Shown one piece after another: positions 1 through 9,678 of a stretch of 64,000 bases of DNA (position 1 is its first letter; each line of letters opens with the position of its first letter). Both the position numbers and the translations under genes were made by a program. Location: the IMG/VR virus record IMGVR_UViG_3300018481_000001, positions 115,935 to 179,934 of that record, one strand, 5' to 3'. This DNA comes from a virus. The notes beneath the pieces were generated by a model, which was not told the DNA's origin, searched no databases, and saw only the letters and a program-made list of their open reading frames with translations.

Positions 1-554
1 AGCCGAACTTGGCTCAATCGATGAAATCATCCGAAGAGCTATACGTGCTCGGTTACGCCGGCAAGACTTTGCGTGTTGTGTATGAAAGTCTCGCGGGGCT
101 AGACGTATTGCACAGTTTTACACAAGACCGCTTCGAGCGCGTAATGGCAGGTAATATTTTGGTACGCGGATTTATACCTGTATATTTAGCAATGACGATT
201 CCTTATCGTCTCAAGAGTACTGCCAAAACAGCCATTGATGAGCTGGCGTTACGACAGTCCATTGTGGACATGATCAATGCGTTTAATCCACACGATATTG
301 TCGATATTTCTGATGTCTCGCAAACTACGCGCCAGTTTAGTGATCAAATCGGTTCCGTGCTCCCTTTTGAAATTACATACACCATTCTCACGCCTGATGG
401 CCGGGAGCTCGAGTTCAAAACGTCCGATGAAGTAAAACTGACGTCTGACTATACAACGGGCATTTTGACAGACCCGTTGTCATTGGGCATTAGCGATCGA
501 ACCGTTCGCTATTTCTCATCGTTGTCGCGTGTACTCGTCAACGAACAAAGTTAA
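1..554 (+). CDS. baseplate wedge protein, C-terminal part (5' truncated by window)
   Basis: The reading frame is open to the window edge (codons from base 3), so this is probably the 3' end of a longer gene; the first possible internal starts are TTG at 9 and ATG at 21. The visible 180 or so residues have the alternating strand and helix pattern seen in C-terminal parts of J-like or gp6-like baseplate proteins: a stretch on how the protein reaches its partner (V-R-G-F-I-P-V-Y), then a helix, then a strand-rich end. It lies 2 bases before a very large structural gene and upstream of a tail-fibre gene, which supports a baseplate role. The assignment rests on context and general look, not on a decisive motif. 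Confidence 0.5.
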   Translation, partial: PNLAQSMKSSEELYVLGYAGKTLRVVYESLAGLDVLHSFTQDRFERVMAGNILVRGFIPVYLAMTIPYRLKSTAKTAIDELALRQSIVDMINAFNPHDIVDISDVSQTTRQFSDQIGSVLPFEITYTILTPDGRELEFKTSDEVKLTSDYTTGILTDPLSLGISDRTVRYFSSLSRVLVNEQS

Positions 555-556
555 TT

Positions 557-3500
557 ATGAGCCAGCCTTCCCAAAAAATACGCGGCATTCTAGAAGGTCT
601 GTCTGATTTTTGGTTGTTGTACTTCCAAGACATTGACCAACTCAAAGCGCTGTACGACGGCACGGATACGTTAGTAGGGCAGTCGTATTTAGATCTACTT
701 TCATCTCTCCTGCACAACAGCTTGCAGGATATGCCGCTGTTCGATAAGAACTATTATAAAATTGTACGTATTAAAGAAACGGAAATACGGTTTCTTCAAA
801 AGACTAACGCTGCGCAAAACTGTTATGTTTATGTGGCAGAGGATAACATTGTCCACACGCAGGTCTTGCAGAATAAGGTTTTAGACGTTTCTGCATTACT
901 CGAGAATGGTCTCGATTTTCATATCTCTACCCAGCGTACTTTTGAATTTAAGCAGGATCCGCTAAACGCGTATCAGATTGCAACGTTTGGCGGACAGCGC
1001 TCGGCATTCTCAGTGCGGACGCGGCAGCCGTTGCAAGGACGCTTGAAGCTGTGGCTGCACGATACGGGGATTCATCCTCCTGAGCTGCAGCTGACCCAAG
1101 ATGAGTCGTGCATCGTGGTGTCTTACGATGGGCCTGCGCACACGGGGTACAGCACTGCGCGCGTGGTCGTCAGTGCATTAAACCTGCACCCGCAGATGGG
1201 CAGCATCGTCCGTGCGGCCCTCCTGATGGAAGACGCAGGGGATGTGCCGCCCACCGGGACAGCGGGCCCTGTGGTGCTCGCACGGCAGGCAGTGAGCCCC
1301 CTGGATGGCTATGCCGTACGGCATTTGCAGGAGCGTTTCGCGGGTTGCTTTCAGGCGCCGCGCGCAGGCAACTGGGTCGATAGCGGTGTCGAAAAAGGAG
1401 ACATCCTTCGACTTATCTCAGGGCCCACCGTGGGCACTGTGCACGAATATGTGATTTCGGTAGTGCGCCCCGATGCCCTGTACCTCGAGCCGGGCAACGG
1501 TGTGTTAAATCTGCGCGCTGGAAATCAAATTGATTTTTCAATTCTACGCGAACCAGAAGCGGCCATCGTCGAAAACGAAGCCATTCAAACTTCGGGAAAA
1601 ATAACCCAACAGGGCGCACAAGCAGAAGTGCACGCAGAGACACGCACGCTCTTTGCTCCTACAGGCAATTTTTCAAAACTCCATAAAGATGATGTTGTTG
1701 AGCTTATTGGGCTAAAAAACAAAGCGATTGTTCGAATTCTAGAAGTGCTCGATTCACGAACACTTTTGCTGGCTAGCGCAACTTTGGCAAATGAACTGCC
1801 CGTTGCTTGGAAACTGTATTCAACACTGACGAGCACATTGTTTTGGACGGATGCCTCGCTCGAACATGACTCAGAAACCACAGCCAAACTCACAGTTTCT
1901 CAAGAGACCTTTACAACTCCGGTAGCAGGTACCGCTATTAAATGGATGCGTAATGGACAGCTGCAAATTGTACCTGTCCTAGAAGCGTATTCGGCCTACG
2001 AAGTGGTGGTTGCGACGACCGTAACAGAGCCCGAAACCATCGCGCTGTGGGGCTGGGCTGATTATATTGCGCCTGTTTCTGAATTAACCTTTCCATTTAT
2101 TAAATCAGGGTCCATACAAATTAATGCCCGACGGCTATGGGATCAACACCTTGTGGTTGAAGGCGTTGATTACGTTATTCACGAGGACCACGGACAGCTG
2201 CAGCCTTTAACTGTTTGGCGTGCAGACGTAGGTCTAGCAGTTACGTACCAATATCGCTTGGAGCTCGCAGGCGGTTCGCGACCGGTGGCGCTCGGGCACT
2301 CCGGCGAATTTCTGGCAACAACCGCTGGGTTGTTTAGAGATTTGCAAGCCAATTTTACGTACCAGGATCGCGACCAAGCCGTCGAGGTATTTGGCGTCGG
2401 TACATTTATTATTAAAACAGTGCACTCTTCGACTACGGTCGAGTTTTATACCGATCAAAGACTTTTTGATAAAGTCGGTTCGCTTAGCCGCTTTGCTTGG
2501 CGGCTGTATGCACGCGGTACCCTTCTTACTGAAAATGTTTCTGCCAACATTCAAGAGATTGCATTTTGGGCAGCGGATGTATTGGTTGACAATTTCAATC
2601 TGTACCATTCATTTGGTTACTTAATTCAAAAATTCCAAGCCTCGAGTGAGGCGTACCGTTCTCTCATTCGAGGTGTGTTTCAGCTTTTTATGCTGGGGCC
2701 AACCCTCGAGCGCCTTGAGTCTGCGGTCAACACCGTAGTAGGGCTTCCTGTAATTCGTGAAGATGGTGAAATTCTTCTCGGGTATAAATCAGGAGCGGAT
2801 GCTCAAGGTACAGACGGATTTTTGGTAGCAGAAACGCGCGGATTCACGAGTGCGTCAGCACGTTTCACAGAGAGTTCTCGAACATACAGCCTGTTTATTA
2901 AGACAGGCCTCAACGACAATAAACTCTACAAAATTGAGTCGGTTGTGTCGCCTACGTCCGTAGTGCTTGACGCAGCTGTTACAACGGATGGTCCAGTTTC
3001 TTGGGAATTGCTGCAGACACCTGAACAACAGGTAATCACTTCACGCACTACGTATAAATTCCCACGCACCATTCCCCTGCGCGCTGCAGTTATGGATTCT
3101 GCAAACATCGGTGTAAAACTGTTTCGCGCCTTTGAAGTTTTGACTGATGTATTCAACGTAACGGATTACGTTGAATCTCCAACGTGGTGGGAACGTATTC
3201 AAATCCCGGAAGCGCTGTGGCCCGGCACAACTGCAATTCGTCGACAATCCTCGCCCCAGTTGGTTGAAAACGTTATTGGTGCAGTCGACCAGGCGTGTAT
3301 TGGGGACCCTGGCTTTTTGATTGGAGCTGACAGCACAGGGTTTATCCCAGACCCGTCCACGGGCATCTTGCCGCTGCGCCACAACATTGCATTTGTTGTT
3401 TTGGACACGTGGCTTAAACACCATCTATTTTACGTATCCTTTAGCTCTAAACTTGTCGGTCATTTATCAGCCGAACTCATTCGTGATTTGGAAGCGCTGG

Positions 3501-4066
3501 TTTTTGTCGCGAAACCCGCGTACACGTATATTATTTTGTCACCTACATCAGCATTTAGTGAGATCTTTTCTGTAGGAGAGGCTTTTGCATACACTGCGCG
3601 CAGTCGCTTCGAGGAAATGATCGAAGTATTTACACCGAGCGAGTTGACCATTGGGGGTGGTTGGCAAATTGGTGGATGGTACCGAAGTCTTCACCTGTCA
3701 GGCACGTTGCCAGGGCCCCTCAGTTCTACCAAGTACGTGTTGTATCCGTCAGGCTCGCAGGCCAACAAGCAGAGCTATTTGACCAACATTATTTTTACGA
3801 ACTTGGAGTTGCCCCGAACTGCGATTACCGTCGAAAATGACGGTGTCGTATTGGATCTCACGGGCGTTTCAGTTCCCAATACGGATGTAACGTATGATGC
3901 GTACGGGGTTCTTGAGCCCCAAGACGCATCAGAGGGGGACTATTCGGCGGAGCTCGGCGACGTCTACTATGCCCTTGGCATGTCCGATCCGCGTACCCGT
4001 TTTCCAACGGACCAAAACACTCTCTTTGAGCATCCCGTTCAAATCACCCGTCGGCAGGCCCCATGA
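557..4066 (+). CDS. large tail/baseplate structural protein (1169 aa)
   Basis: A protein of 1169 residues with no catalytic motif that I can see. It is rich in beta strands and repeated short segments that look like small beta-barrel or jelly-roll modules (for example around residues 250-420 and 560-720), with a more helical central part around 690-740. It starts 2 bases after the preceding stop and its TGA overlaps the next ATG (ATGA), so the three genes are translationally coupled. Position between a baseplate-like gene and a tail-fibre gene suggests a baseplate or tail-hub component. The function is inferred from context only. Confidence 0.5.
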   Translation: MSQPSQKIRGILEGLSDFWLLYFQDIDQLKALYDGTDTLVGQSYLDLLSSLLHNSLQDMPLFDKNYYKIVRIKETEIRFLQKTNAAQNCYVYVAEDNIVHTQVLQNKVLDVSALLENGLDFHISTQRTFEFKQDPLNAYQIATFGGQRSAFSVRTRQPLQGRLKLWLHDTGIHPPELQLTQDESCIVVSYDGPAHTGYSTARVVVSALNLHPQMGSIVRAALLMEDAGDVPPTGTAGPVVLARQAVSPLDGYAVRHLQERFAGCFQAPRAGNWVDSGVEKGDILRLISGPTVGTVHEYVISVVRPDALYLEPGNGVLNLRAGNQIDFSILREPEAAIVENEAIQTSGKITQQGAQAEVHAETRTLFAPTGNFSKLHKDDVVELIGLKNKAIVRILEVLDSRTLLLASATLANELPVAWKLYSTLTSTLFWTDASLEHDSETTAKLTVSQETFTTPVAGTAIKWMRNGQLQIVPVLEAYSAYEVVVATTVTEPETIALWGWADYIAPVSELTFPFIKSGSIQINARRLWDQHLVVEGVDYVIHEDHGQLQPLTVWRADVGLAVTYQYRLELAGGSRPVALGHSGEFLATTAGLFRDLQANFTYQDRDQAVEVFGVGTFIIKTVHSSTTVEFYTDQRLFDKVGSLSRFAWRLYARGTLLTENVSANIQEIAFWAADVLVDNFNLYHSFGYLIQKFQASSEAYRSLIRGVFQLFMLGPTLERLESAVNTVVGLPVIREDGEILLGYKSGADAQGTDGFLVAETRGFTSASARFTESSRTYSLFIKTGLNDNKLYKIESVVSPTSVVLDAAVTTDGPVSWELLQTPEQQVITSRTTYKFPRTIPLRAAVMDSANIGVKLFRAFEVLTDVFNVTDYVESPTWWERIQIPEALWPGTTAIRRQSSPQLVENVIGAVDQACIGDPGFLIGADSTGFIPDPSTGILPLRHNIAFVVLDTWLKHHLFYVSFSSKLVGHLSAELIRDLEALVFVAKPAYTYIILSPTSAFSEIFSVGEAFAYTARSRFEEMIEVFTPSELTIGGGWQIGGWYRSLHLSGTLPGPLSSTKYVLYPSGSQANKQSYLTNIIFTNLELPRTAITVENDGVVLDLTGVSVPNTDVTYDAYGVLEPQDASEGDYSAELGDVYYALGMSDPRTRFPTDQNTLFEHPVQITRRQAP

Positions 4067-4590
4067 GATACACGCAACAAATACCGCTACGTGGCGATTT
4101 GCGCATTACGCGTTTTGACGCTGTCACGCATCAGATTTTGTATTTGTGGGAAAAGAAAAACGTAATTACGTACGGCGGTACGGACGCGCTCATTAAGCTT
4201 CTAGCCCCGAACAATGCCTTTGGTGCCAATGTTCAATTGGAAAACCAAATTAGGTCTATGCGCTTCGGGCTCAATAATACGCAGCCACAGCGCACAGACA
4301 CCGGTTTGCTCAATGAGGGCATCGTTAGCAACGAACCTGTACGTGTGACACTTGAAGATTCACAGCGGGTCGTGGGTGCTGCAGGCACGGTTGAGTACGT
4401 GGCAACTTTGGCTGCTGCGATGGGAAATGGGCTCACGTACCGCGAAGCAGGCTTGTTTACGCGGGGTACGGAAGACTCGCCCATCACGACGACCAGTTCC
4501 GTTATGTTCTCCCGTCAAGTTTTTCCTGACCAGCCCAAATCAAGCTCGGTCGAACTCGAGTTCCGCTGGCGCCTCACCATCGCGGTCTGA
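4063..4590 (+). CDS. small baseplate/tail-associated protein (175 aa)
   Basis: The 175-residue product starts inside the stop codon of the upstream structural gene (ATGA overlap). It has a C-terminal pattern that I associate with phage baseplate or fibre-attachment proteins: L-T-Y-R-E-A-G-L-F-T-R-G followed by a short M-F-S-R-Q segment and a strand with F-R-W-R-L near the end. No enzyme motif is visible. Its place immediately before the tail-fibre gene suggests that it helps connect the fibre to the baseplate; this is inference from order. Confidence 0.45.
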   Translation: MRYTQQIPLRGDLRITRFDAVTHQILYLWEKKNVITYGGTDALIKLLAPNNAFGANVQLENQIRSMRFGLNNTQPQRTDTGLLNEGIVSNEPVRVTLEDSQRVVGAAGTVEYVATLAAAMGNGLTYREAGLFTRGTEDSPITTTSSVMFSRQVFPDQPKSSSVELEFRWRLTIAV

Positions 4591-4602
4591 AAAAGGTATC
4601 CC

Positions 4603-7600
4603 ATGGCTGAACAAAAAGCATTTCTCGATTACCGCACAGGTGGCGACACAGGGCAGTCGGATGCCGCGTCGATTCAGCCATTTAACAATGGTGAAGCGGC
4701 CAATCAGTTGGTGTTGGGTCGGCCGTCAGAAAATCTGCGGCTGCGTACCGAGACAATTCGAGACAATCTTCAAGACCTATTTTATCACCGTGATTTCAGT
4801 AAACTAATTTACGAACTCACACCCGGTGGGAGCATTGCTTGGGGTGGTCCCCTCAATGCGGGGGGTACTGGAATTGTTACGGTTACAGGCACAATTAAAG
4901 TATCCCCTATTTTGTCGCCTACCGCGCCTATCCGTGGCGCACTGGCAGTGGGAACACAAGGTTCCAATCTAATTACGTATGCTGCGTCATCCCAGAGCTT
5001 TGCATCACAAGGGCTCAATGCCGTCACGATCGAGCATCGTGCGTCTCCGGGAAAAACGTTAGCAGTGAGTATTTCGGGTACACCGGTGTCCCGTGTATTG
5101 GTTGAATTTGATGCGGGAAATTCTGGGCACACGCCGTCCGCAGTTAAAACTGCATTCGACGCAGCGGTAGTAGGCAACAGTGCACTAGCTGGAAAATTGT
5201 CGGCTACCATTTCGGGCGCCGGTGTTGTGAGCGCTCTTGTCGAGACACCCCTTTCAGGTTCTGTAGACGATGAGTCTCACTGGGTCGCGGGAACGCTCAT
5301 TACGGCAGCTACAACGGCGCGCAAGCTCAACCTCGGCGATGGCTTGGCCATTTGGTACAAGTACGTTGTCGAGGCGACTGCGGACGCCTCAGACCCTAAG
5401 GGCTCTGTAGCCGGTGGGCGCGGTGAATCGTCTATTACGCGTGGCAACAGCAGCGTGCCCGCAGGTTCTATTTTCGTCACTTCGGACAGCGCGCGTAAAA
5501 TCCCAGGTGCCATTCCACTATTCCGCGTCGGATATGGCGGCCAGCTCATCTTTGCCGATGGGTCGCGAATTGCAGCGGGTGAAACTACGTCATTTCAGAG
5601 CCCAGCGACAATCGTCACAGGCCTTTTGAATTCGTACAATACCGGAACGGTTGTACCGCAGACGACTGCAGCAATCGACGCTGTCCAAACACAGCTGACC
5701 GCAGCGTACCAAGCAGCTATTAGCAATTCGGCCTCTAATACATCGCAGGCCATCACCTCGAATTATACGACGGCGATTACCAACGCCATCAGCAATAGCC
5801 GGTCTACGATCACGGCTGAGTACAATACTGCAATCAACAATGCCGTAAGTGGTATCAATCCAGGTATTACACTTGCGCAGCTGGAAAATGAAATTGACTC
5901 AGCCCTGGCTGCACTCCCCGCGTCGAATAAGTATGCGACAGCAGCAATTAAATTTGCAACTGGTGGGGATCACAATGGCATTAATGGACTTAATGTGCTG
6001 TTTGACGGCACGTACCCCGGTGGCGGTGATTTCTTCGTGGGTACAGGTGCTTACAACCTGACGGTTGACGCCGCCTCTACGTCAGCGCCGCGCCGTGTTT
6101 CTGCAGAACTCCTAGCCGGCGGGTATACGTCACTGACCAATACCACAACCTTTACGGTGCATGACATCGAAGGTGAGTGGAATGGTTTTGAATTTAAATC
6201 TAACGCAGGCGGCGGGTTCAGAGCTAAAAATAAACTCGTTCTACGTAACTGCGCCATTGATGCCAACGCCTTTACCATTGCTGATGGCGCTACGTTACTT
6301 TTTGAAAATGTGGTCATCACCGGTACACGAAATACGGTACTGACAGCTGACGGGTTAACAATTCCTCCGAATTGCAATCTCATCTTCAATAACGTAACCA
6401 TTAAAACGGTTACATCAGGTGCTGTCGTTCGTGGCGGCCTCTTGCGTATTAAAGGGCCGAGCACAGACTACGCTTTGCGCCAATTTAATAATTGTACATT
6501 TACGGGAGGCACCGCTGCATCAGGTCAACCGACGCACGCATTGTTGGTTACTGATGAAAACAACGTTGGCAGCTTTCACATGACGCAGTTTAATAACTGC
6601 CATTTTCATGCGACGTGCAGTGCCAGCACGGCAATGTCTACGGCACGCGTGTACAACTCACTGGGCGTCGTATTCAATAATTGCAAGTTTTTTGGTTTCG
6701 GAGGACAAATTCTCGACCACGACACTTCCAATGCAAAGTACAACGATTGCATTTTTGAAGGTTCGCAAAATGCAGGACAGGTGTCGGTAACGTCTCGTCT
6801 AATTCAAGTGACGACAGCTACGGACACAACCGTATTGCCGTACGCCTTGGACAACGGTACGTACTTTTCGCGCTGCTTCGTTCGAATTTGTGAAGAAACT
6901 CGAAAAGCAACAAATCTGCAGCCTGTTATTGAAATGGGTCGCGAACCACTGACAGGTACACCCGAAACTTCCCGCGTACAGTGTCCGATTTTTGTAGACG
7001 GTCTTTACGTTACGTATGCAGGAACCAACCTACCTGCCATTGCGAAAGAACATCTTCTTTTGCGTGGAGGGTTTGCAGATCCTGTAGACGTACACAACGT
7101 ATACAAAAATATTGTTCTGGATATGCGCGGCTGTTACACGTCTACGGTAGCCAATTTTTCGCTAATTTCGATCAAAGGAAGAAACGCGCAGCCTATTACG
7201 CCAGTAGCTGACGACAATGTCACAAACGTAGAAGTTGAAAATCTACAGCTTTGCAATGTTACGTCTCCCAGCATTGCAAATAGTACGGTTGCGTTTCTCA
7301 CCTTTGATGCTGTCAATGCACGGAATGTAACCATTCTCGGCATTCCCAGTGTTCAGACGCTAGCGGCATCCTTGGGGAGTTTTTGTTCCTTTGGAACCAG
7401 CTCAATTGTCGAAAACTTGGTGATTAAAGGCGCCAAGTATTTGTACACAACACAATACCTCATCGTGCTCATTAGCAGTGCTGACACCACGTTTGCAGGG
7501 ACGCGGCTACGTGGCGGCAAAGTAATTGGACTTCCGAATTATGCTATTCGGGCATTGCTCGGAATAGGCCCGGATTGTGATGTAGGAGATTACGATATTC

Positions 7601-7911
7601 AGTGCGCAGAGGCCTTTACACAAGTCTACCCAATTCTTCGTCTAAGCGATGGTGCGGGGGTAAACGGCTGCAAAGTACGCATGCCTGCGACGCCACAAGG
7701 TACCACCCACCCGATGGTAACCGTGGCAACAACCGGCGCAAACATTAAATTTACGCACAATAGTATAATTGGCAGCTCTACAGCGCAGGTTTCTATTGCC
7801 CTGGGTACAGCCAACTTGGGCCAAATTTACCAAGGGAACCATTTCAAGAATTTGAGCTCCGGGGGCACGTCAATTACCCCCGTCGAAGCCACGACAACAA
7901 ACAACGCCTAA
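4603..7911 (+). CDS. tail fibre / tailspike with parallel beta-helix domain (1102 aa)
   Basis: Probable receptor-binding fibre or tailspike on the virion surface. The first 100 residues look like an attachment domain. Residues about 330-450 are a low-complexity segment rich in Ala, Ser, Asn and Thr with alternating helical repeats (T-A-A-Y, S-N-Y-T-T-A-I), typical of a trimeric coiled stalk. From about residue 460 to the end there are many short repeats with N-N-C-x-F, F-N-N and V-x-G steps, the signature of a right-handed beta-helix as in pectate-lyase-like tailspikes. I see no clear catalytic residues, so binding rather than depolymerase activity is as likely. Its TAA overlaps the convergent minus-strand gene at 7908. 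An SD-like GGTA precedes ATG 4603. Confidence 0.75.
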   Translation: MAEQKAFLDYRTGGDTGQSDAASIQPFNNGEAANQLVLGRPSENLRLRTETIRDNLQDLFYHRDFSKLIYELTPGGSIAWGGPLNAGGTGIVTVTGTIKVSPILSPTAPIRGALAVGTQGSNLITYAASSQSFASQGLNAVTIEHRASPGKTLAVSISGTPVSRVLVEFDAGNSGHTPSAVKTAFDAAVVGNSALAGKLSATISGAGVVSALVETPLSGSVDDESHWVAGTLITAATTARKLNLGDGLAIWYKYVVEATADASDPKGSVAGGRGESSITRGNSSVPAGSIFVTSDSARKIPGAIPLFRVGYGGQLIFADGSRIAAGETTSFQSPATIVTGLLNSYNTGTVVPQTTAAIDAVQTQLTAAYQAAISNSASNTSQAITSNYTTAITNAISNSRSTITAEYNTAINNAVSGINPGITLAQLENEIDSALAALPASNKYATAAIKFATGGDHNGINGLNVLFDGTYPGGGDFFVGTGAYNLTVDAASTSAPRRVSAELLAGGYTSLTNTTTFTVHDIEGEWNGFEFKSNAGGGFRAKNKLVLRNCAIDANAFTIADGATLLFENVVITGTRNTVLTADGLTIPPNCNLIFNNVTIKTVTSGAVVRGGLLRIKGPSTDYALRQFNNCTFTGGTAASGQPTHALLVTDENNVGSFHMTQFNNCHFHATCSASTAMSTARVYNSLGVVFNNCKFFGFGGQILDHDTSNAKYNDCIFEGSQNAGQVSVTSRLIQVTTATDTTVLPYALDNGTYFSRCFVRICEETRKATNLQPVIEMGREPLTGTPETSRVQCPIFVDGLYVTYAGTNLPAIAKEHLLLRGGFADPVDVHNVYKNIVLDMRGCYTSTVANFSLISIKGRNAQPITPVADDNVTNVEVENLQLCNVTSPSIANSTVAFLTFDAVNARNVTILGIPSVQTLAASLGSFCSFGTSSIVENLVIKGAKYLYTTQYLIVLISSADTTFAGTRLRGGKVIGLPNYAIRALLGIGPDCDVGDYDIQCAEAFTQVYPILRLSDGAGVNGCKVRMPATPQGTTHPMVTVATTGANIKFTHNSIIGSSTAQVSIALGTANLGQIYQGNHFKNLSSGGTSITPVEATTTNNA

Positions 7912-8177
7912 ATTTTGTCTTCAGTCATGACCTGCGAAATATCCATAAGCGTTGCAAGCAGGGGCGTGGGCGTTGCGTCATCCAGGGGCACCACGCTCGC
8001 AATTTGCGATGTAAACCCAGGGTAGCTGTGTCGCACCGACCTGCTTTGCACGTCCTCTTCATTGGTCGCGGCCATAACACTGTGCAGTTTAAGGCGAATG
8101 GTTCGCGCAGGCTCGCGTGCCTCTTGCGGCACTTGACGTGAAATGGTTACGTCGTGTGTAATGAGAAAATACGGCAT
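7908..8177 (-). CDS. hypothetical protein (89 aa)
   Basis: Last gene of a four-gene minus-strand run that begins with the RuvC-like gene. It starts one base into the stop of the gene before it (TAATG) and its end overlaps the convergent tail-fibre gene by 4 bases. The product is strand-rich at the N-terminus with no recognisable motif, cysteines or membrane segment. I do not recognise the family. Confidence 0.6.
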   Translation of the reverse strand: MPYFLITHDVTISRQVPQEAREPARTIRLKLHSVMAATNEEDVQSRSVRHSYPGFTSQIASVVPLDDATPTPLLATLMDISQVMTEDKI

Positions 8178-8473
8178 TAGAGCGGCTCCATAATTTTGAG
8201 AACACTGTCACCGCCGGCCCCAATTGTCCGGCAGCCAAATTCAACCCAACGGGCTTTGTGTTCTTTTTGGTAAAAAGATACAACAAAACCTACTGACCAT
8301 TCCATAGGGTCTTGGGGGTTTTGCATAAAGTCGTATAGCTTGCTAACGACGACTTTGTCAAAGTGCGGGTGGTCAGGAAAATACGTTCCTTCTCCTAACC
8401 CCAAATAGTACGCGGCGCGGCGCAACAAAATGGGCGTAATGCCCATCAGGCGATCTTCAACGCTCGGATTCAT
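8177..8473 (-). CDS. hypothetical protein (98 aa)
   Basis: A 98-residue product with a helical N-terminal part (R-R-A-A-Y-Y-L-G) and a more strand-like C-terminal half. No catalytic or metal-binding motif is seen. It lies between two small genes in the same operon as the RuvC-like resolvase and overlaps the following gene's start by one base and the preceding gene's end by 17 bases. The family is not recognised. Confidence 0.6.
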   Translation of the reverse strand: MNPSVEDRLMGITPILLRRAAYYLGLGEGTYFPDHPHFDKVVVSKLYDFMQNPQDPMEWSVGFVVSFYQKEHKARWVEFGCRTIGAGGDSVLKIMEPL

Positions 8474-8696
8474 GCGTATCGCGGAAGACTTCGATGCCTT
8501 GGCCCTGCAAGGGCTTGAACCAGCCCGTCGGCTTGTCGCGTGTGAACGTCATGCGAATGGTTTTAATATTTTCCTGGGCTGCTTTACTGATAACACCGAT
8601 GATTTTACCGTCTTGGGTAATCAAGATGGCGTTATCTGTGTCGCGGTCCGCTTTAATATCGACAGTTGTGCCGCTCATCATGCATTCCATTTTCAT
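8457..8696 (-). CDS. hypothetical protein (79 aa)
   Basis: A 79-residue product that starts at the stop codon of the RuvC-like gene (1-base overlap TGATG), so it is almost certainly co-translated with it. It has a short beta hairpin-like segment (A-I-L-I-T-Q-D-G-K-I-I-G-V) and several Met residues at the start, any of which (residues 1, 3, 6 or 7) could be used. Function unknown; the pairing suggests a small accessory to nucleic-acid processing, but nothing in the protein shows it. Confidence 0.6.
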   Translation of the reverse strand: MKMECMMSGTTVDIKADRDTDNAILITQDGKIIGVISKAAQENIKTIRMTFTRDKPTGWFKPLQGQGIEVFRDTHESER

Positions 8697-9259
8697 CAGA
8701 TGGCTCCTTTAAATTGTCGGGACAGCGGAGGTTTTTTGGCACTTCCTGCCGTCATTAACGTTCCACGAATTGCGTTGACAACATCGAGCTGGTGTCTCTT
8801 TGTCGTGGTGGTAACGACAAGCTCTTTTGCAATATGTGAAAGACCATATGCATCAGCAAGGTTGTCGTTTTTAATTTCGATACCCCACTGCGCTTTAATG
8901 GCTTTCATCACATCTTCTTTGGACGCCGAGCCCTTTTGTGTGACAAACAATTTGAGCTGCTTAGGTGCCGCAATATAAACGCCCTGACACGTGTCGAATA
9001 GCTCGAGTTTGACCACGGCGCCGACTTCTCCCAGATCGAATTTACGGTTGATGCTGCCCATGGAATACCCTTCCAAAACGCCTGCCGCGAAGCGCACGCC
9101 TTGGAAAATTGATCGCAGACCATCCCGGATGTACGCAAGCCGTTCATGGCCAGTGCGTTTTTTTGGCTCGATGAGCGCATGCTGAATAAGCGCGCTCTTT
9201 AGGTCGATGATGCACAGACCGGTGTGGTTCAGGGATTGGTCGACGCCAACGAAGTGCAT
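8696..9259 (-). CDS. RuvC-like Holliday junction resolvase
   Basis: A 187-residue RNase H-fold nuclease of the RuvC type, expected to resolve branched DNA made during phage replication and recombination before packaging. Visible features are the first acidic strand G-V-D-Q-S-L-N-H-T-G with D7, the second acidic strand G-V-L-E-G-Y-S with its Glu near residue 63, and a C-terminal D-N-x-A-D-A helix near residues 152-157 that supplies the last two acidic residues. The length is close to bacterial RuvC. It is the first gene of a minus-strand unit, divergent from the plus gene at 9287 with only 27 bases between, so the two promoters share a very short region. Confidence 0.85.
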   Translation of the reverse strand: MHFVGVDQSLNHTGLCIIDLKSALIQHALIEPKKRTGHERLAYIRDGLRSIFQGVRFAAGVLEGYSMGSINRKFDLGEVGAVVKLELFDTCQGVYIAAPKQLKLFVTQKGSASKEDVMKAIKAQWGIEIKNDNLADAYGLSHIAKELVVTTTTKRHQLDVVNAIRGTLMTAGSAKKPPLSRQFKGAI

Positions 9260-9286
9260 CGCGTCACTCTAAACTAAACTCCGTGT

Positions 9287-9670
9287 ATGGGCACCCCCGT
9301 TGACATCAAGGCCATCTTCACGCGCCAAATCCTGGAGCCAGGGTCTTTCCGTGTGACGATGGAAGTTATCGACGCCACGAACATCGACCTCGATGTGCTC
9401 GTGTTTGAAACGGAGAATTTTCGCTTCTCACGAGTCGCATCTCTCTACGACATGGAGACATGGCCCGCTGGTCAAGAACTCGCAGACTATAACAATATTG
9501 CGTATTTTAGAGCACGTGCGGGGTATATTGAATATCCCGACCTACAGGACGCCATTCATTTTGAGACAATAACAAAACAACGTTTGAAAATACTGAGCGA
9601 CCTCTGGAGCCAGCGCACGGATAATTTCCAAGGCGCTCTCGTGTATACTGCCAGTTCATACATACGCTAA
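9287..9670 (+). CDS. hypothetical protein (127 aa), probable virion accessory
   Basis: The 127-residue product is strand-rich at the N-terminus and ends in a helix. No motif is recognised. It is followed after 8 bases by a coiled-coil protein that starts with a similar strand-rich domain (both have a segment of the type I-D-A-T / V-T-A-G followed by D-I/L and a phenylalanine-rich strand), so the two may be related. There is no Shine-Dalgarno sequence ahead of the ATG; a TAAACT hexamer sits 6 bases before it (9275-9280), which fits a leaderless start. Confidence 0.6.
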   Translation: MGTPVDIKAIFTRQILEPGSFRVTMEVIDATNIDLDVLVFETENFRFSRVASLYDMETWPAGQELADYNNIAYFRARAGYIEYPDLQDAIHFETITKQRLKILSDLWSQRTDNFQGALVYTASSYIR

Positions 9671-9678
9671 GGACCCGC

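Noticed and set aside
8430-8978. A 182-codon plus-strand frame opposite the RuvC-like operon
   Set aside because: It lies across two minus-strand genes that have better coding evidence (RuvC motifs, start-stop coupling); it has no family pattern and looks like an antisense shadow.
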